NCBI RefSeq assembly: GCF_019048065.1
Contig: NZ_CP077291.1
Span: forward strand, 558,001 to 622,000
Direction: 5' to 3'
DNA from: Citrobacter farmeri
GTDB taxonomy: Bacteria; Pseudomonadota; Gammaproteobacteria; Enterobacterales; Enterobacteriaceae
DNA length: 64,000 bases
Shown: in pieces, positions 17,023 to 25,584 of the stretch
Layout of the letters: each line of letters starts with the position of its first letter
Position numbering within the stretch: position 1 is the stretch's first letter
Notes under the pieces: model-generated
What the model was told of the DNA's origin: nothing
Seen by the model: only the letters and a program-made list of their open reading frames with translations
Databases searched by the model: none
Position numbers and translations under genes: made by a program

Positions 17023-17667
17023 ATGGAACAGAATAAAGGTTTTTGGTTTGCCGACTGGTCGTTCCCGATCTTCGTTGGCCTGCTCTCCTCCGGTGTATTT
17101 GCCGGGACGCACATGTACTACCTGTACGGGATTGGCGCGTTCAACGAAGTGGCTTTCGTGGCCATGCTGAAAGCGGGAATTGATACCGGATCGTACGGCG
17201 CAGTGGCGGCGTTTGGTGCCAGCTTCCTGTTCGCCCGCATTATCGAAGGCTCTCTGGTAGGGATTCTGGATATCGGCGGCGCGATTCAGACCGGTGTGGG
17301 TCTGGGGGTTCCGGCGCTGCTGCTGGGCGCGGGCATTATGTTCCCGGTTGAGAACTTTATCGCGTCTCTGGCAACGGGGCTGGCGATTGGTCTGGCGATT
17401 GGTTACGTCATCATTCTGGCGCGTAAGTTTACCATCAATCAGAGTGATTCGACCTACGGGGCGGACGTGATGATGGGAGCCGGTAACGCCTCGGGGCGTT
17501 TCCTTGGCCCATTGATCATCCTCAGCGCGATGACGGCGTCGATCCCAATCGGCGTGGGTTCTTTGGTCGGCGCACTGCTGTTTTACATCTGGCAGAAACC
17601 GATCACCGGCGGCGCGATCCTTGGCGCAATGATTTTAGGTTCAATCTTCCCGATTGCGATTAGCTAA
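17023..17667 (+). CDS. DUF4310 integral membrane protein, putative transporter subunit
   Basis: A 214-residue protein with about six hydrophobic segments and many glycines, e.g. SFPIFVGLLSSGVFAGTHMYYLYG at the start, GVPALLLGAGIMFPVENF in the middle and GAILGAMILGSIFPIAIS at the very end. The loop with FTINQSDSTYGADVMMGAGNASG is probably conserved and could face the substrate. It follows DUF4311 by 11 bp and is followed by a GC-rich hairpin before the enzyme genes. It is likely the second membrane subunit of an uncharacterised importer. Confidence 0.8.
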   Translation: MEQNKGFWFADWSFPIFVGLLSSGVFAGTHMYYLYGIGAFNEVAFVAMLKAGIDTGSYGAVAAFGASFLFARIIEGSLVGILDIGGAIQTGVGLGVPALLLGAGIMFPVENFIASLATGLAIGLAIGYVIILARKFTINQSDSTYGADVMMGAGNASGRFLGPLIILSAMTASIPIGVGSLVGALLFYIWQKPITGGAILGAMILGSIFPIAIS

Positions 17668-17675
17668 ACCCATCG

Positions 17676-17695
17676 GCGGGCGTGAAAACGCCCGC
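17676..17695 (+). terminator. Intercistronic hairpin between transport and enzyme genes
   Basis: GCGGGCG and CGCCCGC form a perfect 7-bp stem with a TGAAAA loop and no T run. It may stabilise the upstream mRNA or partly stop transcription, separating the expression of transport and enzyme genes. Confidence 0.55.
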
Positions 17696-17712
17696 ACTTA
17701 CAGGAGAGAGAT

Positions 17713-18846
17713 ATGTTTGATTTACTCCTGCGCCGTGCGCGTCTGGTTGACGATACGGTCTGTGACATCGCCCTGAAGGACGGCAAAATCGCCGCGTTAG
17801 GTGAGATAAATGACCCGGCGATGAAAACCGTTGAGCTCAACGGCGAGTGTTACGTCAGCGCCGGATGGATTGATTCCCATGTCCACTGCTATCCCAACTC
17901 CCCGATTTATCACGACGAACCGGACAGCGTAGGCATTGCCACCGGCGTGACAACCGTTGTGGATGCGGGCAGCACCGGCGCTGACGACATTGATGATTTC
18001 TATACCCTTACGCGCGAAGCCGCGACGGAAGTCTATGCGCTACTGAACATCTCCCGTGTCGGACTGATTGCTCAAAACGAGCTGGCGAATATGGTCAACA
18101 TCGACGCCGACGCGGTGAAGCAGGCGGTAAAACGTTACCCGGATTTTATCGTCGGCCTGAAGGCGAGAATGAGCAGCAGCGTGGTGGGTGAAAATGGCAT
18201 TACACCACTGGATCGCGCCAAAGCGATGCAGCAAGAGAATGGTGATTTGCCTCTGATGGTCCACATCGGCAATAACCCGCCGGATTTGGATGAGATCGCG
18301 GAGCGCCTGACAGCGGGCGATATCATCACCCACTGCTACAACGGAAAACCCAATCGTATCCTGACGCCGGAAGGCGAACTGCGCGCCTCGGTAACCCGGG
18401 CGATTCAGCGCGGCGTGCGTCTGGATGTTGGACACGGCACGGCCAGCCTGAGTTTTGCGGTGGCGAAACGCGCTATCAGCTTAGGCATTCTGCCGCAGAC
18501 CATCAGCTCTGATATCTATTGCCGCAACCGTATCAACGGTCCGGTGCATTCACTGGCGAATGTAATGTCGAAATTCCTCGCTATCGGGATGTCGCTGCCG
18601 CAGGTCATCGACTGCGTGACGGCCAATGCCGCCGACGGCTTGCGCCTGAAATCTAAAGGTCGCCTCCAGCCAGGCCTGGACGCCGACTTAACCCTCTTTA
18701 CGCTGCAGCGTCAGCCAACCGTGCTGATGGATGCCGAAAATGACAGCTTACAGGCTGAAAAACTGCTGGTGCCGCTTGCCGCAATTCGTGCGGGCAAGGG
18801 CTATATGACCGAACAAGGGAGCGCGGAACATGCCTTCGATTTTTGA
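17713..18846 (+). CDS. Amidohydrolase-superfamily deacylase (EF_0837/AHA_3915-like)
   Basis: A 377-residue TIM-barrel metal hydrolase. The HxH pair is in DSHVHCYP (His56, His58), preceded by the small beta-sandwich start LLLRRARLVDDTVCDIALKDGKIAALG. Further metal and catalytic candidates are KARMSS (Lys), MVHIGN and ITHCYNG (His), and SSDIYCRN (Asp). Relatives cleave cyclic or linear amides, including N-acetyl groups of amino sugars and amino acids. In this cluster it probably removes the N-acyl or N-carbamoyl group before the PLP lyase acts. It overlaps that gene by 17 bp. The exact substrate is not known. Confidence 0.8.
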   Translation: MFDLLLRRARLVDDTVCDIALKDGKIAALGEINDPAMKTVELNGECYVSAGWIDSHVHCYPNSPIYHDEPDSVGIATGVTTVVDAGSTGADDIDDFYTLTREAATEVYALLNISRVGLIAQNELANMVNIDADAVKQAVKRYPDFIVGLKARMSSSVVGENGITPLDRAKAMQQENGDLPLMVHIGNNPPDLDEIAERLTAGDIITHCYNGKPNRILTPEGELRASVTRAIQRGVRLDVGHGTASLSFAVAKRAISLGILPQTISSDIYCRNRINGPVHSLANVMSKFLAIGMSLPQVIDCVTANAADGLRLKSKGRLQPGLDADLTLFTLQRQPTVLMDAENDSLQAEKLLVPLAAIRAGKGYMTEQGSAEHAFDF

Positions 18847-19948
18847 GAAATACCATTTAAAGCAGGTCATTAATACGTCCGGACGCATGACGGCGTTAGG
18901 GGTTTCCACGCCGCGCCCGGAAGTGGTGGAAGCGGCGATGGCCGGTATGAACCAGTACTTTGAAATGAAAGATCTGGTGAATAAAACCGGGGAATACATC
19001 GCGAAGCTGCTGGATGTGGAAGCGGCGACGGTGGTTTCCTGCGCGTCTGCGGGCATTGCCCAGTCGGTAGCTGCCGTTCTGGTTCAGGACAGCGACTGGC
19101 TGCTGGAAAACCTGCACGTCACGCCGATTGAAAATAACGAAATCGTGCTGCCGAGGGGCCATAACGTCAACTTTGGCGCGCCGGTCGGCACGATGGTGGC
19201 GCTGGGCGGCGGCAAGCTGGTGGAAGCGGGTTATGCCAATGAATGTTCTGCCGCACAGCTGGCCGCCGCGATCACCCCGCGTACGGCGGCGATCCTTTAC
19301 ATCAAATCCCACCACTGCGTGCAGAAAAGTATGCTCAGCGTTGAGCAGGCCGTTGTGGTGGCGCGTAAACATAATCTGCCGCTGATTGTCGATGCGGCGG
19401 CGGAAGAGGATCTACAGTGCTACTACCGCTCCGGTGCGGATCTGGTGATCTACAGCGGTGCGAAGGCCATTGAAGGGCCAACCAGTGGACTGGTCATCGG
19501 TAAAACTCAGTATGTCGAGTGGGTGAAACGTCAGACAGCGGGCATTGGTCGGGCGATGAAGGTTGGCAAAGAGGGCATTCTCGGCCTGACCTGTGCCATT
19601 GAATGCTATCTGCATGCACAGAAAGAGAGCGGCGCGGAGATGGTTGAAAAAATGACGCCGTTTATTGACGCACTGAATGCCCTCAACGGGGTGACCGCTC
19701 GGGTAGTGTGGGATAGCGCAGGGCGGGATATCGCCCGTGCAGAAATTAAGTTCGATGAAGCGGTTACCGGCATCGCGACGGGTGAACTGGTGGAAGCGCT
19801 CAAGCAGGGCGAATACGCGATTTACTTCCGTGGCTACAAAGCCAACGAAGGGATTATTGAAGCGGATGTGCGCAGCGTCGATCGCGCACAACTGGACATT
19901 GTAGCGCGCCGTATTGGCGACGTGATTAATCAGGAGAAACAAGCATGA
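18830..19948 (+). CDS. PLP-dependent lyase of the SelA/DgaE type (2-amino sugar acid ammonia-lyase)
   Basis: A 372-residue fold-type I PLP enzyme related to DgaE, the D-glucosaminate-6-phosphate ammonia-lyase of Salmonella, and more distantly to selenocysteine synthase. The probable Schiff-base lysine is Lys212 in YSGAKAIEGP. The N terminus (INTSGRMTALGVSTPRPEV) and the ILYIKSHHCVQKSML segment are family marks. It should eliminate ammonia from a 2-amino-2-deoxy sugar acid, phosphorylated or not, to give a 2-keto-3-deoxy acid. Overlap with the deacylase upstream and the aldolase downstream (ATGA) indicates translational coupling. Confidence 0.82.
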   Translation: MPSIFEKYHLKQVINTSGRMTALGVSTPRPEVVEAAMAGMNQYFEMKDLVNKTGEYIAKLLDVEAATVVSCASAGIAQSVAAVLVQDSDWLLENLHVTPIENNEIVLPRGHNVNFGAPVGTMVALGGGKLVEAGYANECSAAQLAAAITPRTAAILYIKSHHCVQKSMLSVEQAVVVARKHNLPLIVDAAAEEDLQCYYRSGADLVIYSGAKAIEGPTSGLVIGKTQYVEWVKRQTAGIGRAMKVGKEGILGLTCAIECYLHAQKESGAEMVEKMTPFIDALNALNGVTARVVWDSAGRDIARAEIKFDEAVTGIATGELVEALKQGEYAIYFRGYKANEGIIEADVRSVDRAQLDIVARRIGDVINQEKQA

Positions 19949-20685
19949 AATTGACCCCGAACTTTTACCGCGATCGCGTCTGCCTGAATGTACTGGCTGG
20001 CTCGAAAGAGAACGCTCGTGACATTTACGACGCGGCGGAAGGTCATGTACTGGTCGGCGTGCTCTCCAAAAATTACCCGGATGTCGAAAGCGCGGTGGCG
20101 GATATGCGCGACTACGCGAAGCTTATCAACAACGCGCTCTCTGTAGGGCTGGGGGCGGGCGATCCGAACCAGTCGGCGATGGTGAGTGAAATCTCCCGCC
20201 AGGTTCAGCCGCAGCACGTCAACCAGGTGTTTACTGGCGTGGCAACCAGTCGCGCCCTGCTCGGGCAGAGTGAGACCGTGGTTAACGGTCTGGTCTCGCC
20301 AACCGGTACGCCGGGTCTGGTGAAAATCTCCACCGGACCGCTGAGCAGCAAAGCGGCGGACGGCATTGTCCCGGTTGAAACGGCCATCGCGCTACTGAAA
20401 GATATGGGCGGTAGCTCGATCAAATACTTCCCGATGGGCGGTCTGAAATGTCGTGACGAATATAAAGCGGTGGCAGAGGCCTGCGCGCGTCATGACTTCT
20501 GGCTGGAACCGACCGGCGGGATCGATCTGGAAAACTACGCTGAGATTTTACAAATCGCCCTCGACGCTGGTGTAAGCAAAATCATTCCTCACATTTATAG
20601 TTCTATTATTGATAAGGTAAGTGGGAACACCCGTCCGGAGGATGTGCGCCAGCTGCTCGCGCTGACCCGGACGTGTGTAGGTTAA
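19945..20685 (+). CDS. KDPG-type aldolase (DgaF/EF_0839-like)
   Basis: A 246-residue aldolase related to DgaF, which splits 2-keto-3-deoxy-6-phosphogluconate to pyruvate and glyceraldehyde 3-phosphate. The C-terminal half has a TIM-barrel phosphate-binding pattern, with GGSSIKYFPMGGLKCRDEY and LEPTGGIDLENY; the probable Schiff-base lysine is in SIKYFPMGG. The start codon overlaps the stop of the lyase gene (ATGA). It provides the last step of the pathway inferred for this cluster. The assignment is firm for the family and open for the exact sugar. Confidence 0.82.
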   Translation: MKLTPNFYRDRVCLNVLAGSKENARDIYDAAEGHVLVGVLSKNYPDVESAVADMRDYAKLINNALSVGLGAGDPNQSAMVSEISRQVQPQHVNQVFTGVATSRALLGQSETVVNGLVSPTGTPGLVKISTGPLSSKAADGIVPVETAIALLKDMGGSSIKYFPMGGLKCRDEYKAVAEACARHDFWLEPTGGIDLENYAEILQIALDAGVSKIIPHIYSSIIDKVSGNTRPEDVRQLLALTRTCVG

Positions 20686-20703
20686 AAAAACGAGGAGAGT
20701 GAT

Positions 20704-22614
20704 GTGCGATTCCCCAACCAACGTTTGGCGCAACTGTTTACTATGTTGCAAAACGAGACGCTGCCACAGGATGAGCTGGCGCAGCGGTTGTCGGTTTCCA
20801 CACGTACTGTTCGTGCCGATATTACTGCGCTCAACGCCCTGCTGACTCAGCACGGCGCGCAGTTTATCCTCAGCCGGGGCAACGGTTATCAGCTCAGGAT
20901 CGATGACCCGGCAAGCTATCAGTCCCTGCAATCGCAGCAGCCCAGCGCGCTGCGAATCCCGCGAACCAGTCAGGAACGCGTGCACTATCTGATGGTGCGC
21001 TTTCTGACATCCGCTTTTTCTCTCAAACTCGAAGATTTAGCTGATGAATGGTTTGTTAGTCGGGCGACGTTACAAAACGACATGGCGGAAGTGCGTGAAT
21101 GGCTGCAACGCTATCATCTGACGCTGGAAACGCGCCCGCGACACGGCATGAAACTGTTCGGCAGCGAGATGGCGATCCGCGCCTGCCTGACCGATCTTCT
21201 CTGGACGCTGGCGCAGCAGGATCCTGCTAATCCGCTGGTGACCGAAGAGGCGCTGTATGCCGGCGTGCCGTCACAGCTTCAGCCTCTCCTTGAGGAGATC
21301 TTCAACCGCTTCCATATTCGCCTTACCGACGAAGGCGAGCTGTTTTTGCGCCTGTACTGCGCGGTCGCGGTACGCCGCATCAGCGAAGGGTATCCGCTGT
21401 CGGAGTTCACTACCGAAGAGGTGGAAGAGAACGTGTGCCTGGCGGCGCGTGAGATTGCCGCTGTGGTGCAGCATCTGGCAAATCATCCGCTCTCGGTGTC
21501 AGAAGAGAACTGGCTGAAAGTGCATATCGCGGCGCGACAGGTGCAGGAGATTGCTCCCAGCGCAATCAATGCCGATGACGAGGAAGCGCTGGTCAATTAC
21601 ATCCTGCGGTTTATCAATAGCCAGTACAACTATAACCTATTGAATGATAAGCAGCTTCACGCGGATCTGCTCACTCACATCAAAACGATGATCACCAGGG
21701 TGCGCTATCAGATCATGATCCCGAACCCGCTGCTGGAGAACATTAAGCAGCACTATCCAATGGCATGGGATATGACCCTGGCGGCGGTTTCCAGTTGGGG
21801 TAAATACACCCCTTACGCCATCAGCGAAAACGAGATCGGCTTTCTGGTATTGCACATTGGCGTTGGGCTTGAGCGTAGTTACAACATCGGTTACCAACGG
21901 CAGCCAAAAGTCCTGCTGGTCTGCGACGCGGGAAATGCGATGGTACGGATGATTGAAGCGGTACTGGCGCGCAAATATCCGCAGATTGAAATTGTGCATA
22001 CGCTGACGCTGCGCGATTACGAACAGCGCGAGAGCATCGCGGAAGACTTTGTGATCGCCACTGCGCGGATCGGTGAGAAGGACAAGCCGGTCGTGCAGAT
22101 CGCCCCGTTCCCTACGGACTATCAACTGGAACAGATCGGTAAGCTGGTGCTGGTGGACAGAACCCGTCCGTGGATGCTGAACAAATATTTCGATGCCGCG
22201 CATTTTCGTATTATCGACGGTGAGATGGACCAGCAGACGCTGTTTAAAACCTTGTGCGATCAGTTGCAGCGTGAAGGGTTTGTCGATGCGGAATTCCTCG
22301 ACTCGGTCGTTGAGCGTGAGGCGATCGTCAGCACAATGCTCGGAGACAGTATTGCGCTACCACACGCCCTCGGACTGCTGGCGAAAAAAACGGTGGTCTA
22401 TACGGTGCTCGCCCCGCAGGGCATTGCCTGGGGGGATGAAACCGCGCACGTGATTTTTTTACTCGCCATCAGTAAAAGCGAGTACGAAGAGGCCATGGCC
22501 ATCTACGATATCTTCGTCACGTTCCTGCGCGAACGTGCCATGACGCGACTGTGCGGCAGCCAGAACTTCGCTGAGTTTAAAGCGGTAGCGATGGAGTGTG
22601 TGAGCCGTTTTTGA
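20704..22614 (+). CDS. PRD-containing transcriptional activator with EIIB- and EIIA-like domains (MtlR/LicR type)
   Basis: A 636-residue regulator that starts with GTG after GAGGAGAGTGAT. Domains in order: a DeoR/HTH_11-type DNA-binding part (about 5-60, SVSTRTVRADITALNALL), PRD1 (about 185-275), PRD2 (about 290-390), an EIIB-Gat-like domain with Cys407 in VCDAGNAM, and an EIIA-Mtl/Fru domain (about 500-636). The EIIA active site ML-GD-SIALPHA matches the PROSITE type-2 EIIA histidine pattern, with His554. The lack of a CAT RNA-binding domain argues for DNA activation, not antitermination. Its activity should depend on PTS phosphorylation and so ties the cluster to sugar supply. Confidence 0.88.
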   Translation: MRFPNQRLAQLFTMLQNETLPQDELAQRLSVSTRTVRADITALNALLTQHGAQFILSRGNGYQLRIDDPASYQSLQSQQPSALRIPRTSQERVHYLMVRFLTSAFSLKLEDLADEWFVSRATLQNDMAEVREWLQRYHLTLETRPRHGMKLFGSEMAIRACLTDLLWTLAQQDPANPLVTEEALYAGVPSQLQPLLEEIFNRFHIRLTDEGELFLRLYCAVAVRRISEGYPLSEFTTEEVEENVCLAAREIAAVVQHLANHPLSVSEENWLKVHIAARQVQEIAPSAINADDEEALVNYILRFINSQYNYNLLNDKQLHADLLTHIKTMITRVRYQIMIPNPLLENIKQHYPMAWDMTLAAVSSWGKYTPYAISENEIGFLVLHIGVGLERSYNIGYQRQPKVLLVCDAGNAMVRMIEAVLARKYPQIEIVHTLTLRDYEQRESIAEDFVIATARIGEKDKPVVQIAPFPTDYQLEQIGKLVLVDRTRPWMLNKYFDAAHFRIIDGEMDQQTLFKTLCDQLQREGFVDAEFLDSVVEREAIVSTMLGDSIALPHALGLLAKKTVVYTVLAPQGIAWGDETAHVIFLLAISKSEYEEAMAIYDIFVTFLRERAMTRLCGSQNFAEFKAVAMECVSRF

Positions 22615-22662
22615 GAGAAGGGTACAGGAAAGGCGGAAAGCAGATGCTGCCCGCCATATTGG

Positions 22663-23127
22663 TTACCGCAAATGGTGCACAACCTGGTTGCTGCTGCCGC
22701 GCCAGATCAGCGCCGGGTCTTTCAGGTCCTGCACATACTTACCGTCGACAAGCACATTGATGAGATCCACAACCTGCATTTGTGCGGCATTGAGTTCATC
22801 CAGCTTATAGCCGGTCCACACCCAGATATCTTTGCCCGCGCATTCAGCGCGAATGCGTTGCACCAGTTTCAGAATGTCCGGTACGTTCTGCGGATGGAGC
22901 GGATCGCCGCCGGAGAGGGAGATCCCCTGACGATGGATCCGCGTATCGTTCAGATCGTTAATGATCTGGTCTTCCATCGCTTTTGTGAACGGCTGGCCCG
23001 AGTTCAGTCGCCAGGTGCTTTTGTTGTAGCAGCCAGGGCATTCGTGCACGCACCCTGAAACAAACAGGGTGCAGCGAGTACCGGGGCCGTTGACGATGTC
23101 GACAGGATAATACTGATGATAATTCAT
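22663..23127 (-). CDS. nrdG: Anaerobic ribonucleotide reductase activating protein NrdG
   Basis: A 154-residue radical-SAM enzyme that generates the glycyl radical on NrdD. The iron-sulfur motif is CVHECPGC (Cys26, Cys30, Cys33) and the SAM-binding GGDPL follows near residue 75. The start MNYHQYYP matches E. coli NrdG; upstream in-frame codons belong to the REP spacer. It follows nrdD on the same strand, separated by a REP pair. Confidence 0.96.
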   Translation of the reverse strand: MNYHQYYPVDIVNGPGTRCTLFVSGCVHECPGCYNKSTWRLNSGQPFTKAMEDQIINDLNDTRIHRQGISLSGGDPLHPQNVPDILKLVQRIRAECAGKDIWVWTGYKLDELNAAQMQVVDLINVLVDGKYVQDLKDPALIWRGSSNQVVHHLR

Positions 23128-23147
23128 AGAGGATGTCCAGAAAGAAT

Positions 23148-23234
23148 GTAGGCCGGATAAGGTGCTTGCACCGTCATCCGGCAACATTGTGATGCCTGAT
23201 GGCGACGCGATTGCGTCTTATCAGGCCTACGGCC
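23148..23234. repeat. REP pair inside the nrdD-nrdG operon
   Basis: Two REP units in opposite orientation (GTAGGCCGGATAAGG ... CATCCGGCAA and GCCTGATGGCGAC ... TTATCAGGCCTACGG) fill the gap between nrdD and nrdG. They could protect the upstream nrdD mRNA and lower the level of NrdG relative to NrdD. Confidence 0.85.
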
Positions 23235-23248
23235 TTTGCAAACGGAAA

Positions 23249-25387
23249 TTACCCGATCTGCCCATTCCCTAAATGCTTAACGCGACGCTTCACTTCTTCC
23301 TGTTTACCAGCGTTAAACGGACGCGCGTCCGGGCTGCCTAAATAACCACATACGCGGCGGGTCACCGACACGCGTGCCGCATCGTGGTTACCGCACTTCG
23401 GACAGGTGAAGCCTTTGCTGGTGCATTCGAACTCACCGGTAAAGCCACACTCGTAGCACTCATCAATTGGCGTATTGGTGCCGTAATACGGCACATGCTG
23501 ATAGCTGTAGTCCCAGACGTCTTCCAGCGCTTTCAGGTTGTGCTGGATGTTCGGGTACTCGCCGTAGCAAATGAAGCCACCGCTCGCCAGCGGCGGGTAA
23601 GGCGCTTCGAAATCGATTTTGTCGTACGGGTTTACCTTCTTCTCTACGTCGAGGTGGAAACTGTTGGTGTAGTAGCCTTTATCGGTGACGCCCGGCACAA
23701 CGCCAAACTCGGCGGTATCCAGACGGCAGAAACGGTCACACAGGTTTTCACTCGGCGTGCTGTACAGGCTGAAGCCGTAACCGGTCTCTTCTTTCCACTT
23801 ATCGACGGCCTTACGCAGATGCTCAACAATGGCGACAGCTTTCGCGCGCAGTACTTCACTGTCATACAGATGCGTATCACCAAACAGGGCGTTGATGGTT
23901 TCGTGGATACCGATGTAGCCTAGCGAAATTGACGCGCGACCGTTTTTGAAAATTTCCGCAATGTCATCATCGGCTTTCAGACGTACGCCGCAGGCCCCTT
24001 CCATATACAGGATCGGTGCGACGCGCGCTTTAACGCCTTCCAGACGGGCAATTCGGGTCATCAGCGCTTTACGCGCCAGTATCAGACGATCGTCCAGCAA
24101 CTTCCAGAACGTTGGCTCATCACCGCCCGCTTCCAGTGCGATACGCGGCAGGTTAAGACTGATCACACCGAGGTTATTACGCCCATCGTGAACCTGTTCG
24201 CCCTTTTCGTTTTCCCACACGCCGAGGAAGCTGCGGCAGCCCATCGGGGTTTTGAACGAACCGGTGACTTTCACGACCTGATCGTAGTTCAGGATGTCCG
24301 GATACATGCGCTTGCTGGCACATTCCAGCGCCAGCTGTTTGATGTCGTAGTTCGGATCGCCAAATTTGTGGTTCAGGCCGTCGCGGATCGCAAACACCAG
24401 TTTCGGGAACACGGCGGTTTTGCGATTTTTGCCCAGCCCAGCGATACGGTTACGCAGGATGGACTGCTGAATCAGGCGCGATTCCCAACTGGTGCCCAGG
24501 CCGAAACCAAAGGTGACGAACGGCGTCTGGCCGTTGGCGGTATGCAGCGTATTGACCTCATACTCCAGAGACTGGAATGCGTCGTAGCACTCTTTCTCGG
24601 TACGGGAATGCGCATAGCCGTCGGCGTCCGGAATTTGCCACTCCTCCGCCGTTTTGCGGTGCTTTTTGAAACTGGCGGTCACGAACGGCGCCAGTACTTC
24701 ATCAATACGGTTAATGGTGGTGCCGCCGTAAATATGGCTGGCGACCTGGGCGATGATTTGCGCGGTCACAGCGGTGGCGGTGGAGATCGATTTTGGCGGC
24801 TCGATCTCCGCGTTACCCATCTTGAAGCCCTGTGTCAGCATCCCTTTCAGATCGATCAGCATGCAGTTGAACATCGGGAAGAACGGGGAATAGTCGAGAT
24901 CGTGATAGTGAATATCACCGCGCTCATGCGCCTGTACGACATCACGGGGCAGCAGATGCTGACGCGCATAGTGTTTGGCCACGATACCGGCCAGCAGGTC
25001 GCGCTGGGTCGGGATGACTTTACTGTCTTTGTTGGCGTTTTCATTGAGCAACGCCGAGTTGGTCTGCTCCACCAGGCCGCGAATTTCCTGGTTCAGGCGA
25101 CCGCGTTTCTCACGCTGAATATCGCGGTCATGACGATATTCAATGTAGGCGCGCGCCAGTTGCTTGTAAGGACCCGACATCAGTTGGTTCTCAACCGCAG
25201 TCTGGATCTCATTAATATCGACCTGGCTACGCGCGTCCATCTGGCTGCTTACGACTTCTGCGACGGTGGCGCAGTAATCTGCGTCATCGACTCCCGCTGC
25301 TTTAGCTGCACGCAGAATGGCTTCTTTGATGCGCTCTGATTTAAACGGCACTTTACAGCCATCTCGCTTCATCACATGCGGTGTCAT
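23249..25387 (-). CDS. nrdD: Anaerobic ribonucleoside-triphosphate reductase NrdD
   Basis: A 712-residue class III reductase that makes dNTPs without oxygen. The N-terminal ATP-cone domain begins at MTPHVMKRDGCKVPF. The zinc site is given by CYECGFTGEFEC and CPKCGNH, and the radical glycine is in RRVCGYLGS near residue 681. GGAG five bases before the ATG supports the start; a GTG two codons earlier is the alternative. Two NrdR-type boxes and two FNR-type boxes precede it, in agreement with anaerobic induction and NrdR repression. Confidence 0.97.
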   Translation of the reverse strand: MTPHVMKRDGCKVPFKSERIKEAILRAAKAAGVDDADYCATVAEVVSSQMDARSQVDINEIQTAVENQLMSGPYKQLARAYIEYRHDRDIQREKRGRLNQEIRGLVEQTNSALLNENANKDSKVIPTQRDLLAGIVAKHYARQHLLPRDVVQAHERGDIHYHDLDYSPFFPMFNCMLIDLKGMLTQGFKMGNAEIEPPKSISTATAVTAQIIAQVASHIYGGTTINRIDEVLAPFVTASFKKHRKTAEEWQIPDADGYAHSRTEKECYDAFQSLEYEVNTLHTANGQTPFVTFGFGLGTSWESRLIQQSILRNRIAGLGKNRKTAVFPKLVFAIRDGLNHKFGDPNYDIKQLALECASKRMYPDILNYDQVVKVTGSFKTPMGCRSFLGVWENEKGEQVHDGRNNLGVISLNLPRIALEAGGDEPTFWKLLDDRLILARKALMTRIARLEGVKARVAPILYMEGACGVRLKADDDIAEIFKNGRASISLGYIGIHETINALFGDTHLYDSEVLRAKAVAIVEHLRKAVDKWKEETGYGFSLYSTPSENLCDRFCRLDTAEFGVVPGVTDKGYYTNSFHLDVEKKVNPYDKIDFEAPYPPLASGGFICYGEYPNIQHNLKALEDVWDYSYQHVPYYGTNTPIDECYECGFTGEFECTSKGFTCPKCGNHDAARVSVTRRVCGYLGSPDARPFNAGKQEEVKRRVKHLGNGQIG

Positions 25388-25553
25388 GATCACTCCATAA
25401 TTTGTAAGAACAGGTTATCCACAGAGGCTGGGGAAGCATTGATATGGTTATTCATCTCTCTATCCAATCACTTCCCGCAATCCAGTCCCATGTTATCCAC
25501 AACGTCACCCTGACTGTGGACATCATCGTTGTTGTAAATGTAGTTGATTAATA

Positions 25554-25563
25554 CAACATGTTG
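25554..25563. promoter_or_regulatory. NrdR-type box, gene-proximal
   Basis: CAACATGTTG is a perfect palindrome within a C-rich and T-rich frame resembling the NrdR box. Its centre is 31 bp from the second palindrome at 25585. Pairs of NrdR boxes are usually about three helical turns apart. Confidence 0.6.
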
Positions 25564-25584
25564 GGGCGGATTGCATTTTAAGTT

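Noticed and set aside
20704..22614. Calling the regulator a BglG-type antiterminator.
   Set aside because: The N terminus is a DNA-binding HTH and there is no CAT RNA-binding domain or visible terminator/RAT pair upstream of the cluster; it fits the MtlR/LicR activator type.
24188..25339. A 383-codon plus-strand open frame opposite nrdD, and similar long frames opposite mgtA (31129-32871) and valS (56450-58117).
   Set aside because: Each is the antisense shadow of a conserved, highly biased gene and has no family features or ribosome binding site.
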